In this document: positions 8,064 through 16,879 of the stretch, one piece after another | Layout: each line of letters begins with the position of its first letter | Numbering within the stretch: the stretch's first letter is position 1 | From: Rothia sp. (in: high G+C Gram-positive bacteria) | Lineage (GTDB): Bacteria > Actinomycetota > Actinomycetes > Actinomycetales > Micrococcaceae | Reading direction: 5' to 3' | NCBI GenBank assembly: GCA_030530925.1 | Contig: JAUMUA010000018.1 | Location: forward strand, 1-32,727 | Length of the DNA: 32,727 bases | The notes under the pieces: generated by a model | Database searches by the model: none | What the model was told of the DNA's origin: nothing | What the model saw: only the letters and a program-made list of their open reading frames with translations | Translations under genes and position numbers: made by a program

Positions 8064-8993
8064 TTGAGTATTCACGAGAATAAATGGGGCGATTTATCGG
8101 GAGTTGCTCTGACCAAAGGTCACGGAACCGGTAACGATTTTGTCTTTGTGACGGACCCCGAGGGCGTACTAAACCTCACTCCTGAGCTAATTGCTGCGGT
8201 CTGCGACCGCCACTTTGGTATTGGTGCCGATGGTTTTATTCGCGCGGTTCATTCTTCTACGCTGGATCCCAATGCCCCAGATGATCAGTGGTTCATGGAC
8301 TATCGCAATGGCGATGGCTCTATTTCTGAGATGTGCGGCAACGGAGTGCGCGCATTCGTGGAGTACCTGCGTGCCGAAAATCTGATTGTGCTTAACGAAG
8401 GCGAGCGGGTTCAGATCGGTACGCGCGCCGGCGTCAAATCTGTGGGCCGCACCGATAACGGCTACGCGATTGATATGGGTCCGTGGGGCTTTATTGATGG
8501 TGACGCCGCACGCGATGGTGGATCGGACTCTCTGGTGAGTGTTCGCGGTCTCAAGACTGCGCGCCCTGCACTGTCAATTTCCATGGGCAACCCGCACACC
8601 GTGGTGGCTTTGGGTACCGATGGAAAATTGGACGGTCTCGGCCTGGAAACCGTGCCCCAGGTGACGCCGCTACCCCCTAACGGCACCAACGTTGAGTTCG
8701 TGGTTCCCGAAGAAATTGAAGACACCGAGGCTGAAACTGGGGTTTCCAACGTGGGTGCTATCCGGATGCGCGTGCATGAGCGTGGAGTGGGAGAAACCCT
8801 CTCTTGTGGCACGGGTGCCTGCGCGGCGGCGGCAGCTACTCGTTTTTGGGGTGGGGAAGACGCACCCGATGAATGGCTAGTTCATGTACCCGGTGGTACT
8901 TTGGCAGTAACTTTCTTGCTGGGGCCGGATGAACTTGAACACGTTGTTCTTGCTGGTCCTGCCGAGATGGTGGGAAAAGTGACGCTGAACTAA
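8064..8993 (+). CDS. dapF: Diaminopimelate epimerase
   Basis: DapF interconverts LL- and meso-diaminopimelate in the lysine pathway. The two catalytic cysteines are visible: C91 in MCGNGVRAF and C248 in SCGTGACAA. The substrate-binding GHGTGNDF near the N-terminus and SMGNPHTVV are also present. The start is set at TTG 8064 because AAAGGA lies 5 bases upstream and the protein then begins close to the conserved LTKGHGTGNDF; the frame is open back to a GTG at 8004, which would place the ribosome site inside the gene. The product is 309 residues, slightly long because of insertions between domains. A shared terminator follows. Confidence 0.95.
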   Translation: MSIHENKWGDLSGVALTKGHGTGNDFVFVTDPEGVLNLTPELIAAVCDRHFGIGADGFIRAVHSSTLDPNAPDDQWFMDYRNGDGSISEMCGNGVRAFVEYLRAENLIVLNEGERVQIGTRAGVKSVGRTDNGYAIDMGPWGFIDGDAARDGGSDSLVSVRGLKTARPALSISMGNPHTVVALGTDGKLDGLGLETVPQVTPLPPNGTNVEFVVPEEIEDTEAETGVSNVGAIRMRVHERGVGETLSCGTGACAAAAATRFWGGEDAPDEWLVHVPGGTLAVTFLLGPDELEHVVLAGPAEMVGKVTLN

Positions 8994-9056
8994 CACTTGG
9001 TCTGCGGCAGATAGCGTTAAGCTGTGGGGCTATCTGACCTTGTCAACGCAGAAGTA

Positions 9057-9093
9057 TAAAGGTGGGCATCCGCTGTGCGGATGCCCACCTTTA
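9057..9093. terminator. Bidirectional terminator between dapF and the methyltransferase gene
   Basis: A perfect 16-bp stem (9057-9072 with 9078-9093) has a 5-base loop. A short A run opens and a T run closes the stem. It sits between two convergent genes, so it can serve both. Confidence 0.88.
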
Positions 9094-9125
9094 TCCGTGG
9101 TGATACTTGATGTGTAGCCCTAAAA

Positions 9126-9746
9126 TTAAGCCGCTCGGTGTACCTCAAGAATGCGAAAACCTTTAGCCGTAGCATAGCGGCTCACCGAAAATTCACCGGG
9201 GTGTGAGCTACTCAGTTCTTCATCCAACCACTTTTGCAAGGAATCCGAACCAAGGTTTTTCTGTACCACGAGGTACGCCCGTCCATCCGGTGCTAATCGC
9301 GGCATCCACTGCTTCAAGATACCGTGCAGTACTTCTTTGCCCACGCGGATCGGGGGATTAGACCAAATGGTTGAAAAGTGCACATCGGCGGGAACCTGCT
9401 CTGGTGAATAAATCTCCACATTTTCTAGTCCCAAATCGTGGGCATTCATGGCGGCTAATTGGGCAGATCGTTGGTTGACCTCTACGCCAATGACGCGCGC
9501 CGTCGGCAATTTCTTAGCCAAAGTGAGGGTGATGGGTCCCCACCCGGTGCCAATATCAAGTACCGCATCCCCAAACGGTTCAGGAGCTTCGGCGAGCAAA
9601 ATAGCAGTGCCTTTATCTATTCCAGAGGGACTAAAAATGCCCGGACCGGTTTTAACACTTACCCGCTCGCCGGCAAGTTCAACGCTCATGGTGCGGGGCG
9701 TGAAATCACCGCTGGGATCTGAAGAAAAATAATGCTCAACTGCCAT
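9126..9746 (-). CDS. RsmC-like class I SAM-dependent methyltransferase
   Basis: A 206-residue methyltransferase of the MTS/RsmC type. Motif I is VLDIGTGWGP at residues 62-71, the acidic strand-2 residue follows in IGVEVNQR, and motif IV is SNPPI at 129-133, the N-P-P-Y-like signature of enzymes that methylate amino groups of bases. The opening HYFSSDPSGDFTPRTMSVEL and PGIFSPSGIDKGT match short RsmC/RlmG-like proteins annotated as 16S rRNA guanine-N2 methyltransferases. It corresponds to the catalytic half only; E. coli RsmC has an extra pseudo-catalytic domain. The gene lies between dapF and hflX. The rRNA target is inferred and unverified. Confidence 0.8.
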   Translation of the reverse strand: MAVEHYFSSDPSGDFTPRTMSVELAGERVSVKTGPGIFSPSGIDKGTAILLAEAPEPFGDAVLDIGTGWGPITLTLAKKLPTARVIGVEVNQRSAQLAAMNAHDLGLENVEIYSPEQVPADVHFSTIWSNPPIRVGKEVLHGILKQWMPRLAPDGRAYLVVQKNLGSDSLQKWLDEELSSSHPGEFSVSRYATAKGFRILEVHRAA

Positions 9747-9835
9747 GGAAAATACTTTACGGGAAAGAACCCGCAGAGCTAGAACCGTTCAGGCTCGCTG
9801 TGAGAAAACACCCCTGCCCAAACCCCTCTTTGCGC

Positions 9836-9848
9836 TATAAACTAGATA
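9836..9848 (+). promoter_or_regulatory. A+T-rich -10-like segment before hflX
   Basis: TATAAACTAGATA contains overlapping -10-like hexamers 22-34 bases before the hflX start. No matching -35 is evident. It is the only promoter-like sequence in the 123-base gap after the divergent methyltransferase gene. Confidence 0.3.
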
Positions 9849-9869
9849 AAACATCTGTCGAAAGGAACT

Positions 9870-11483
9870 ATGAGCACCCACGAATCTCAACCCCAAAACG
9901 AAAACCAACCCAGCAACGAACTGTTGCGCGAGACCGTTGATCGTGTTTTGGGCCGCTCACCTCACACCACCGCAGAACATTCAGTTTTGGGCGAAAAAGC
10001 CCGCGAGCTCTCTGATAATCAGCAAGAACATTCCAGCTTCGATGGTGAACAGGAAGAACTAGCTGAGCGCCGCGCGCTACGCCGTGTTGCAGGGCTCTCT
10101 ACCGAGCTCGAAGACGTCACCGAAGTTGAATACCGCCAGCTCCGCCTAGAGCGCGTTGTCTTAGCAGGACTATGGACCGAAGGTACCGTCACCGACGCCG
10201 AAAACTCGCTACGTGAGCTAGCTGCGCTTGCTGAAACCGCAGGTTCAGAGGTACTCGACGGTATTGTTCAGCGCCGCCTCAAACCAGATCCCGGCACTTT
10301 CTTGGGCTCCGGCAAGGCTCTTGAACTGCGCGATATTGTGCACAGCACCGGCGCAGATACCGTTATTGTTGACGCCGAACTCGCCCCGTCACAGCGCCGT
10401 GCACTGGAAGACGTGGTAAAGGTCAAAGTTATTGACCGCACCGCGCTGATTCTCGACATCTTTGCGCAACACGCAAAATCCCGTGAAGGTCGCGCTCAAG
10501 TTGAGCTAGCTCAGCTGGAATACATGCTCCCGCGTTTGCGTGGTTGGGGTGCCTCGCTATCGCGCCAGGCAGGTGGCCGCGCCGCAGCCGGTGAAGGTAT
10601 CGGTTCTCGCGGTCCTGGTGAAACTAAGATCGAAATGGATCGCCGTCGTCTGCGTCATCGCATGGCAAAGCTACGCCGCGAAATTGCCGCAATGGCACCA
10701 GCTCGTGAGACCCGCCGCCTGAATCGCAAGCGTAACCGCGTGCCTTCCGTTGCTATCGCCGGTTACACCAACGCTGGCAAGTCATCGCTGCTCAACCGTC
10801 TCACCGATGCCGGAGTGCTTGTTGAGAACGCGCTCTTTGCAACCCTTGATCCCACCGTCCGTAAGGCGGAGACTCCCGACGGTGTGGGCTACACCCTCTC
10901 AGATACCGTGGGGTTCGTGCGCTCGCTACCAACTCAGTTGGTTGAGGCGTTCCGCTCAACCTTGGAGGAAGTTGCCGATGCCGACGTCATTGTGCACGTC
11001 GTCGACGCTTCCCACCCTGACCCCGAGGGGCAGATCAAGGCAGTGCGCGAAGTCCTGGGCGAAGTTGATGCGCAGAATATTCCTGAAATTATTGTGCTCA
11101 ACAAGGCCGATGCCGCCGATCCTTTTGTGGTGGAACGCGTGCGTCAGCATGAACGTAACACCGTGGTGGTCTCTGCTCGTACCGGTGAGGGAATTGAGGA
11201 GCTGCAACAGAAAATTGCAGACACGATTCCGCGCCCGTCCACTGAGTTGAACCTGCTGATTCCCTATTCGCACGGTGAAATTGTCTCTCGCTTGCATGAG
11301 TGGGACGCTGAAATTTTGCGCACAGCGTTCGTCTCTGATGGCACGTACGTGCAGGTTTTGGTGCGTGAAGAAGCGGCGCCAATGCTTGCTGAATACAACT
11401 TGGACGATGAGCTTTTTGAGGTTCTCAAACCTGAAATTGAAGCAGCAGAAGACTCAGGGGCAGTGGAGACTCATCGCGCATGA
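9870..11483 (+). CDS. hflX: GTPase HflX
   Basis: HflX is a ribosome-binding GTPase that splits stalled 70S ribosomes after heat or antibiotic stress. The 537 residues comprise an acidic N-terminal extension of about 85 residues, the HflX N-terminal domain with the signature PGTFLGSGKALEL, a helical linker holding GPGETKIEMDRRRLRHR, and the G domain: G1 AGYTNAGKSS (near 297), G3 DTVGF (near 344) and G4 LNKAD (near 410). A C-terminal domain of about 80 residues follows. AAAGGA precedes the ATG by a few bases. Its stop overlaps the next start by four bases (ATGA), so the helicase gene is coupled to it. Confidence 0.95.
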   Translation: MSTHESQPQNENQPSNELLRETVDRVLGRSPHTTAEHSVLGEKARELSDNQQEHSSFDGEQEELAERRALRRVAGLSTELEDVTEVEYRQLRLERVVLAGLWTEGTVTDAENSLRELAALAETAGSEVLDGIVQRRLKPDPGTFLGSGKALELRDIVHSTGADTVIVDAELAPSQRRALEDVVKVKVIDRTALILDIFAQHAKSREGRAQVELAQLEYMLPRLRGWGASLSRQAGGRAAAGEGIGSRGPGETKIEMDRRRLRHRMAKLRREIAAMAPARETRRLNRKRNRVPSVAIAGYTNAGKSSLLNRLTDAGVLVENALFATLDPTVRKAETPDGVGYTLSDTVGFVRSLPTQLVEAFRSTLEEVADADVIVHVVDASHPDPEGQIKAVREVLGEVDAQNIPEIIVLNKADAADPFVVERVRQHERNTVVVSARTGEGIEELQQKIADTIPRPSTELNLLIPYSHGEIVSRLHEWDAEILRTAFVSDGTYVQVLVREEAAPMLAEYNLDDELFEVLKPEIEAAEDSGAVETHRA

Positions 11484-13546
11484 GTGAGCAAGACCCCTCA
11501 AGCGTTCGCGAAGATGACGTGCATGCCCCTCGCGGCAATGAACCCGAGACTCTACCCGGGGCAAAACCTGTTTTAGAGTTGCTCGATCACGCCGTGGAAC
11601 AAAGCGGTGGGCAGAATCGACCGGGTCAGCGCATGATGGCAGCTCACGTTGCGCAGGCGCTGGAGATGGATCGGCATGTGCTGGTCCAGGCAGGTACCGG
11701 TACGGGAAAGTCACTAGGCTATCTTGTGCCGGCACTGCACCATGCCCAAACGAGCGATAAACCTATCATCGTTGCTACCGCTACGTTGGCGCTACAGTCG
11801 CAGATCGTCAATCGTGATATTCCGCGATTACTCGAATCGGTGGAAGGGGAGCCCGAGAGCGAGACGGACGTCGCAATTTTGAAGGGGCGCAATAACTACG
11901 TGTGCCTTCACAAAATTGAAGGTGGTTACCCCTCAGATGAAACCGAAGCGCTCTTTGACTTAGAGGAACAGTCACCTGGCGGCGCTAACGGTCGGCTGGG
12001 GGAGGAAATCGTGCGATTGCGCGAGTGGGCAGAAACCACTGATACCGGTGATCGCGATGAATTGATGCCCGGTGTTTCTGATCGCGCTTGGCGCCAAGTC
12101 TCCGTTGCGGCCTCGGAATGCTTGGGTAAGCGGTGCCCTTTGGTGGAGTCGTGCTTCAGCGAATTGGCTCGAACCAGAGCGAATGAGGCAGATATCGTGA
12201 TTACGAATCATGCTCTCTTGGCAATCAACGCCTTTGAAGGGGTGGGAGTTCTGCCCGAGCATGAGGTTGCCATTATCGATGAGGCCCATGAGCTGGCAGA
12301 TCGAGTGACCGGTGCTGTCACCGGCGCGCTTTCGCCTCTGATGGTTTCTAGCGCAGCTCGCTCGGTTCGAAAAAATACCAAGGCGAGCCATGAGCCGCTC
12401 GAACAAGCGGCTCGCGCGCTGGATAATGCCTTGGACGGAGTATCCGCTGAGCTACTGCCGCGTGGTTTGCCAGAAAAAATTGCGACTGCCATGCAGAGTG
12501 TGCGTGACGCCGCGCGTGCAGCGCTTTCCGATACCAAATCAGATGCCAAAGATTCTGATGCTGGTCGCCAAATGGCTCGCGCCAAGCTCACCGAGATCCT
12601 CGAATTATCGGAGCGAATGCTAGGTGCCGACGAAAAGTACGAGGTGGTGTGGGTTTCGCGCGTCGGTTCCTGGGAACCAGGTCGAGGATACATTGCCGCA
12701 TCCGATACCGACCCGGCAACCTTACATGTTGCCCCGCTCTCCGTGGCAGGCCGTCTTCGGGAGGGTCTTTTTGACGGGCGCACGGTAGTGCTGACTTCCG
12801 CCACGCTGACGGTGGGTGAGTCGTTTGAGGCCGCAGCAGGCGCGTTAGGATTGCAAGGAGCGGGTGCCCCGCGCTGGGAGGGCATCGACGTCGGTTCTCC
12901 CTTTGATTACCCCAAACAGGGTGTTCTGTATCTTGCTTCTGACCTGCCCAAACCTGGACGCGGAATCTCAGAAGAACAACTCGATCGGGTGGTCGAATTA
13001 GTGAGGGCATCACGTGGTGGCGCACTGGGGCTTTTCTCGTCGAAGCGAGCCGCAGAGATTGCTGCAGAGTATGTGCGTGAGCGTACCGATTTGAACATTT
13101 TGGTACAGGGTGAATCGTCGCTTCGTGCATTGGTGCAGGAATTCTCTGAGGACCAAGATTCCTGCTTATTTGGCACGATGAGCCTATGGCAAGGAGTCGA
13201 TGTACCAGGGGATTCGTGCCGCTTGGTGATGATGGATCGCATCCCCTTCCCGCGACCGGACGATCCCCTTTCGGCTGCGCGAACGCGCGCTGTCGCACAG
13301 AACGGGGGCAACGGGTTCATGGCTGTCTCGGCTTATCACGCCGCCATTCGCATGGCACAGGGAGCCGGCAGACTCATTCGTTCAGTGGGTGACCGCGGTG
13401 TGGTAGCTGTGCTCGATTCTCGAATAGCCACGCAGCGCTATGGAAGTTTTATCGTCAAAGCTCTGCCGCCTTTTTGGACCACTCAACGCACAGATGTGGT
13501 GATAGGCGCTCTTGAGCGGCTGGCAACTAACATCGAAGAAAAATAA
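11480..13546 (+). CDS. DinG/XPD-like ATP-dependent DNA helicase
   Basis: A 688-residue superfamily-2 helicase with the plan of DinG and YoaA: 5'-3' unwinding with an iron-sulfur cluster. Visible are a Q-like motif (RPGQRMM), Walker A AGTGTGKS (residues about 70-77), four cysteines spaced as in the Fe-S domain (YVC near 140; ECLGKRC and ESC at about 212-224), the DEAH box near 266, and the motif VI stretch AQGAGRLIRS near the C-terminus. It likely resolves R-loops, D-loops or other damaged structures. It overlaps hflX by ATGA. No LexA-like operator lies directly upstream, so SOS control, if any, would come through hflX. Whether to call it dinG or yoaA cannot be settled by eye. Confidence 0.9.
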   Translation: MSEQDPSSVREDDVHAPRGNEPETLPGAKPVLELLDHAVEQSGGQNRPGQRMMAAHVAQALEMDRHVLVQAGTGTGKSLGYLVPALHHAQTSDKPIIVATATLALQSQIVNRDIPRLLESVEGEPESETDVAILKGRNNYVCLHKIEGGYPSDETEALFDLEEQSPGGANGRLGEEIVRLREWAETTDTGDRDELMPGVSDRAWRQVSVAASECLGKRCPLVESCFSELARTRANEADIVITNHALLAINAFEGVGVLPEHEVAIIDEAHELADRVTGAVTGALSPLMVSSAARSVRKNTKASHEPLEQAARALDNALDGVSAELLPRGLPEKIATAMQSVRDAARAALSDTKSDAKDSDAGRQMARAKLTEILELSERMLGADEKYEVVWVSRVGSWEPGRGYIAASDTDPATLHVAPLSVAGRLREGLFDGRTVVLTSATLTVGESFEAAAGALGLQGAGAPRWEGIDVGSPFDYPKQGVLYLASDLPKPGRGISEEQLDRVVELVRASRGGALGLFSSKRAAEIAAEYVRERTDLNILVQGESSLRALVQEFSEDQDSCLFGTMSLWQGVDVPGDSCRLVMMDRIPFPRPDDPLSAARTRAVAQNGGNGFMAVSAYHAAIRMAQGAGRLIRSVGDRGVVAVLDSRIATQRYGSFIVKALPPFWTTQRTDVVIGALERLATNIEEK

Positions 13547-13563
13547 TCGGTGGGTAAAAAATC

Positions 13564-13606
13564 GGGGTGGGTACTTCTGAAAAAGAAGTACCCACCCCAA
13601 ATTTTT
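13564..13606. terminator. Bidirectional terminator between helicase gene and lexA
   Basis: A perfect 15-bp stem (13564-13578 with 13584-13598), with a GAAAA loop, is followed by a T run at 13602-13606 and preceded by an A run, so both convergent genes can use it. Confidence 0.92.
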
Positions 13607-13637
13607 ATAACGAAGTTTATGTACCAACAAGAGTTAT

Positions 13638-14348
13638 TTAGAGGCTTCTCAACACCGAAACAACTTTTCCCATAATGGTTGCTTGATCGCCCAATATGGG
13701 CTCGTATTGAGTGTTCTGCGGAAGTAACCAGGTGTGACCATCGCGCTGGCGGAAGGTCTTGACGGTCGCTTCGTCGTCGAGCAATGCCGCTACAATATCG
13801 CCATTATTAGCGGTGTTCTGGGTGCGAACCACTACCCAGTCGCCGTCACAAATTGCGGCATCCACCATGGAATCACCTTTGACGCGCAACATAAAGAGTT
13901 CACCGCTACCCACAATTTGGCGGGGAAGAGTCATGACATCTTCAACGGTCTGTTCTGCGGTGATGGGACCACCTGCGGCGATGCGTCCGACTAACGGTAC
14001 TACTGCCGAGTCTTCATCGGTCTGTTCGAATCTGGGGAGCTGAATAATTGGAGCATTCTCTTGACTATCAATCGGCTGATCCTGCTCTTCAGCCAATATT
14101 TCAAGTGCGCGGGGGCGCTTAGGATCGCGACGGATATACCCTAAATCTTCGAGTCGGTTGAGCTGATGGGTAACTGAAGAAAGTGAAGCGAGACCCACAA
14201 TATCACCAATTTCTCGCATAGAGGGCGGATATCCGCGCGTCTCAATAGCTTCTGAAATGGCAGTAAGTATTTTCTGCTGGCGTGCAGTGAGAGGACGCCG
14301 TGTGGGCGCTCTCTTGCCGGAGCTTGAGTGGTGTTTGATATCGCTCAC
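13638..14348 (-). CDS. lexA: SOS repressor LexA
   Basis: LexA represses DNA-damage genes and cleaves itself when RecA filaments form. The 236-residue protein has an N-terminal winged helix (residues about 21-85, with [16 protein letters not shown] and [13 protein letters not shown]), a longer-than-usual linker, and the latent S24 protease domain. The cleavage bond is A125-G126 in GRIAAGGPI. The catalytic pair is S160 (GDSMVDAAI) and K197 (EATVKTF). The start is GTG at 14348 with AAGGAG 8 bases upstream. The roughly 250-base gap to the divergent LysM gene carries LexA-like sites, so autoregulation and control of the neighbour are likely. Confidence 0.97.
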   Translation of the reverse strand: MSDIKHHSSSGKRAPTRRPLTARQQKILTAISEAIETRGYPPSMREIGDIVGLASLSSVTHQLNRLEDLGYIRRDPKRPRALEILAEEQDQPIDSQENAPIIQLPRFEQTDEDSAVVPLVGRIAAGGPITAEQTVEDVMTLPRQIVGSGELFMLRVKGDSMVDAAICDGDWVVVRTQNTANNGDIVAALLDDEATVKTFRQRDGHTWLLPQNTQYEPILGDQATIMGKVVSVLRSL

Positions 14349-14467
14349 AGTGGGTTCTCCTTGATGCTTATCTTGTCAGACCCTTCGTTCAGACTAAGTG
14401 GTGTAGTCAGCCCGTGTTCGAAGAATAAGTCTTATATCCACCAGATTAAATCAATAGTCGACAAAAT

Positions 14468-14547
14468 CCAAACGTTTGTTCTAATTTTCTCGACTGTATT
14501 CGAATTTTCTGATAGAACATATATACTAAAATAGAACATAGTTTCGA
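14468..14547. promoter_or_regulatory. LexA-like operators and promoter between lexA and the LysM gene
   Basis: 14532-14547 (TAGAAC-ATAG-TTTCGA) departs from TCGAAC-N4-GTTCGA at two positions, and 14468-14483 (CCAAAC-GTTT-GTTCTA) at three. TTCGAA (14499-14504) and TATACT (14522-14527), 17 bases apart, could be a promoter for the LysM gene. The segment 14475-14493 repeats 783-801 before recA with two mismatches, in the same orientation. Sites were found by eye. Confidence 0.55.
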
Positions 14548-14599
14548 AGTTAGCTTTCGATTTACCAGATTCACTCATCATTGATCAAGGAGAGTTCTC

Positions 14600-15010
14600 A
14601 TGAGCACTATTGCATTGTCGTCTCATGCGGCACCTAAAATTTCATTTCGTCGACCAGCTCCCCCTTATCAGCCCGGATCTCAGCAAAAGAGTTCTTTCAA
14701 ACTTACCCGTCGTGGTCGGTTCGTAGTGCGCGGACTACCCTTACTTACTGTGGTAGCCCTGTTGATTTTGGGTACGATTTCATTTTTACATCCCTCAGAT
14801 GCTCAGGCTGATTCACACAGCTCTCAGAGCGCTGTCACGCAAATGGTGACTGTCAAAGGTGGGCAAAGCCTATGGGATATTGCCGAAAATACGGGATCTT
14901 CTAGCGATACTCGCGATGTGGTAGAGCAAATCATGGATCTCAATAACCTCTCAAGCACTTCAATCGATGCAGGTCAGGTATTAGAGGTCCCTCTATATTC
15001 TGAGAAATAG
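14600..15010 (+). CDS. LysM-domain membrane protein, probable SOS cell-division inhibitor
   Basis: A 136-residue protein with a basic, Pro-rich cytoplasmic N-terminus (1-42), one transmembrane segment (about 43-63, GLPLLTVVALLILGTISF), a short linker, and a LysM peptidoglycan-binding domain (about 82-132, from VTVKGGQSLWDIAENTG to LEVPL). Its position divergent from lexA across LexA-like operators matches Bacillus YneA, Corynebacterium DivS and Mycobacterium Rv2719c, which block division during SOS. Those proteins are poorly conserved in sequence, so the role is inferred from architecture and position. AAGGAGAG stands just before the ATG. hisC follows 35 bases later but probably has its own promoter. 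Confidence 0.75.
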   Translation: MSTIALSSHAAPKISFRRPAPPYQPGSQQKSSFKLTRRGRFVVRGLPLLTVVALLILGTISFLHPSDAQADSHSSQSAVTQMVTVKGGQSLWDIAENTGSSSDTRDVVEQIMDLNNLSSTSIDAGQVLEVPLYSEK

Positions 15011-15033
15011 AAGCTAAATTGGCGTATTCTCGT

Positions 15034-15039
15034 TAGACT
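15034..15039 (+). promoter_or_regulatory. Probable -10 element of leaderless hisC
   Basis: TAGACT fits TANNNT and ends 6 bases before the GTG at 15046. There is no Shine-Dalgarno sequence and no evident -35. The spacing suggests a leaderless mRNA, as proposed for miaB. Confidence 0.45.
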
Positions 15040-15045
15040 GGCATC

Positions 15046-16152
15046 GTGTTTGATGTAATCCCTGAACTAGAAAAATTGCCTCTGCGTGAGGATCTTCGTG
15101 GGCGCTCGCCCTATGGAGCTCCGATGATTGACGTTCCCATTACGCTCAACGTAAATGAAAATACGCATCCGATGCCACAAGAAGTATCCGAGGCGATTGC
15201 ACATCGGGTAGCTAAAGCCGCACAAAATCTCAATAGATACCCCGACCGTGAGTTCGTTGAGCTACGCCAAGAATTGGCACGCTATCTAGGTCATGGTCTT
15301 ACGCCAAATCATATTTGGGCAGCCAACGGTTCTAACGAAATCTTGCAACAACTCTTTCAGGTGTTTGGTGGCCCAGGACGAAGCATCATGAGCTTTGTTC
15401 CCACCTACTCTATGTACCCCTTACTTGCTGATGGTACGAATACCGAATTTATTGCAGCGCAAAGAGGTGAGGATTTCACCCTCACTACTCAGCATGCAGT
15501 AGAACAAATAGGCAAACACCGCCCAAATATTGTGGTGCTTTGCTCCCCAAATAACCCCACGGGTACGGGACTCGAGTTAGAAACTATCACTGCTGTGTAT
15601 GATGCCATGTTGAAGCACGACGGCATCACTATTGTTGATGAGGCCTATGCTGAATTCGCTCAGGATCCTGAGAAAACAGCGTTGACTCTGTTGCCCGGAC
15701 GCTCTCACCTGGTGGTTGCTCGAACCATGAGTAAAGCATTCGCGTTGGCAGGGGCTCGGTTGGGATACTTTGCTGCTGCGCCCGCGGTATGCGACGCCGT
15801 CCGATTGGTGCGCTTGCCGTACCATCTCTCTGCGGTTACTCAGGCTACGGCGCTGGCGGCACTAGAAAATCGTGAACAGTTATTGCGCAATGTTCAAGAT
15901 ATTCGTGGGCAGCGGGATCGCATTGTCAGTGCTCTCAAAAGACTCGGGCTTGAACCTGCTAGCTCCGATTCAAACTTTGTATTTTTTGGTGGGTTAAAAG
16001 ATGCTCATGAAGCATGGCAGGCATTGCTAGATGACGGTGTATTAGTTCGCGATAACGGCATTGCTGGGCATCTCAGAGTCACTGCCGGCACTGAAGAAGA
16101 AACCACCGCATTTCTTGAAAGCCTTGAGAGATACCTGGCCAAAAACGGTTAA
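15046..16152 (+). CDS. hisC: Histidinol-phosphate aminotransferase
   Basis: HisC is a PLP enzyme that converts imidazole acetol phosphate and glutamate to histidinol phosphate. The 368-residue protein has the class II aminotransferase order: LNVNENTHPMP near the N-terminus, AANGSNEILQQLFQVFGGPG around the cofactor phosphate, CSPNNPTGTGL, VDEAYAEF, and the Schiff-base lysine K230 in MSKAFALAGARLGY. The late Arg in HLRVTAGTEEE binds the substrate carboxylate or phosphate. The start is GTG at 15046, giving the usual N-terminus. hisB lies 103 bases downstream, so this is the head of a partial his cluster; hisD, often adjacent in actinobacteria, is not next to it here. Confidence 0.95.
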   Translation: MFDVIPELEKLPLREDLRGRSPYGAPMIDVPITLNVNENTHPMPQEVSEAIAHRVAKAAQNLNRYPDREFVELRQELARYLGHGLTPNHIWAANGSNEILQQLFQVFGGPGRSIMSFVPTYSMYPLLADGTNTEFIAAQRGEDFTLTTQHAVEQIGKHRPNIVVLCSPNNPTGTGLELETITAVYDAMLKHDGITIVDEAYAEFAQDPEKTALTLLPGRSHLVVARTMSKAFALAGARLGYFAAAPAVCDAVRLVRLPYHLSAVTQATALAALENREQLLRNVQDIRGQRDRIVSALKRLGLEPASSDSNFVFFGGLKDAHEAWQALLDDGVLVRDNGIAGHLRVTAGTEEETTAFLESLERYLAKNG

Positions 16153-16209
16153 AAAGTTCAGGTGTCATTTTAGATCACCCATATTCTGCACGCTAAAAAG
16201 CAGACATGT

Positions 16210-16215
16210 GATAAT
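16210..16215 (+). promoter_or_regulatory. Possible -10 element before hisB
   Basis: GATAAT, preceded by TGT in an extended -10 style, lies in the 103-base hisC-hisB gap. A convincing -35 is lacking, so it is a weak call for a separate hisB promoter. Confidence 0.25.
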
Positions 16216-16255
16216 TATTCTCAATCCTTAATCTCCTCAACCTGAAAAGAAGAAA

Positions 16256-16879
16256 ATGTCTCTTTCAACAACTGGGCAGAACCCTCGCATGGCTCAAGTT
16301 AGCCGTGGTACCAGTGAATCTTCGGTGTACGTCGACATCAATCTTGATGGCACTGGTCAAGCCGATATTGATACAACGGTTCCTTTCTATGACCACATGC
16401 TTACGGCTTTAAGCAAGCACTCGTTAATTGACATGAAGATTCGCTCAACGGGTGATACCCATATTGATGTACACCACACAGTAGAAGATACTGCAATAGT
16501 GTTGGGCGATGCGCTCAAAAAAGCCTTGGGTGATAAAGCGGGCATTCGCCGTTTTGGTTATGCGGTAGTTCCGTTGGATGAAGCACTTGCTCGTTGTGTT
16601 GTTGATATTTCCGGCCGTCCTTATCTTGTGCATGATGGCGAGCCTGCTGGATTTGAAATGCACCTCATTGGCGGTCATTTTACGGGCTCAATGGTGCGCC
16701 ATGTGCTAGAAGCTTTGGCGTATCACGCTGGTATTTGTTTACATATGACTGTTCTGGGTGGTCGTGATCCGCACCATATTGCTGAGGCTCAATTCAAAGC
16801 GTTAGCTCGGGCGCTACGGGAAGCTGTGGAATCTGACCCACGTCATAATGACATTCCATCAACCAAGGGGGCGCTCTAA
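16256..16879 (+). CDS. hisB: Imidazoleglycerol-phosphate dehydratase
   Basis: HisB dehydrates imidazole glycerol phosphate to imidazole acetol phosphate. The 207-residue monofunctional form has the paired metal-binding histidine motifs: [13 protein letters not shown] and DVHHTVEDT in the first half, then [20 protein letters not shown] and [19 protein letters not shown] in the second, as expected from its internal duplication. Length is normal. A purine run GAAAAGAAGAAA precedes the ATG. The stop overlaps the hisH start (TAATG), so translation is coupled. Confidence 0.97.
   Translation: MSLSTTGQNPRMAQVSRGTSESSVYVDINLDGTGQADIDTTVPFYDHMLTALSKHSLIDMKIRSTGDTHIDVHHTVEDTAIVLGDALKKALGDKAGIRRFGYAVVPLDEALARCVVDISGRPYLVHDGEPAGFEMHLIGGHFTGSMVRHVLEALAYHAGICLHMTVLGGRDPHHIAEAQFKALARALREAVESDPRHNDIPSTKGAL

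Noticed and set aside
16185..16204. TCTGC/GCAGA inverted repeat before hisB as a his attenuator
   Set aside because: The stem is only 5 bp with a 10-base loop, no T run follows, and no histidine-rich leader frame is present.
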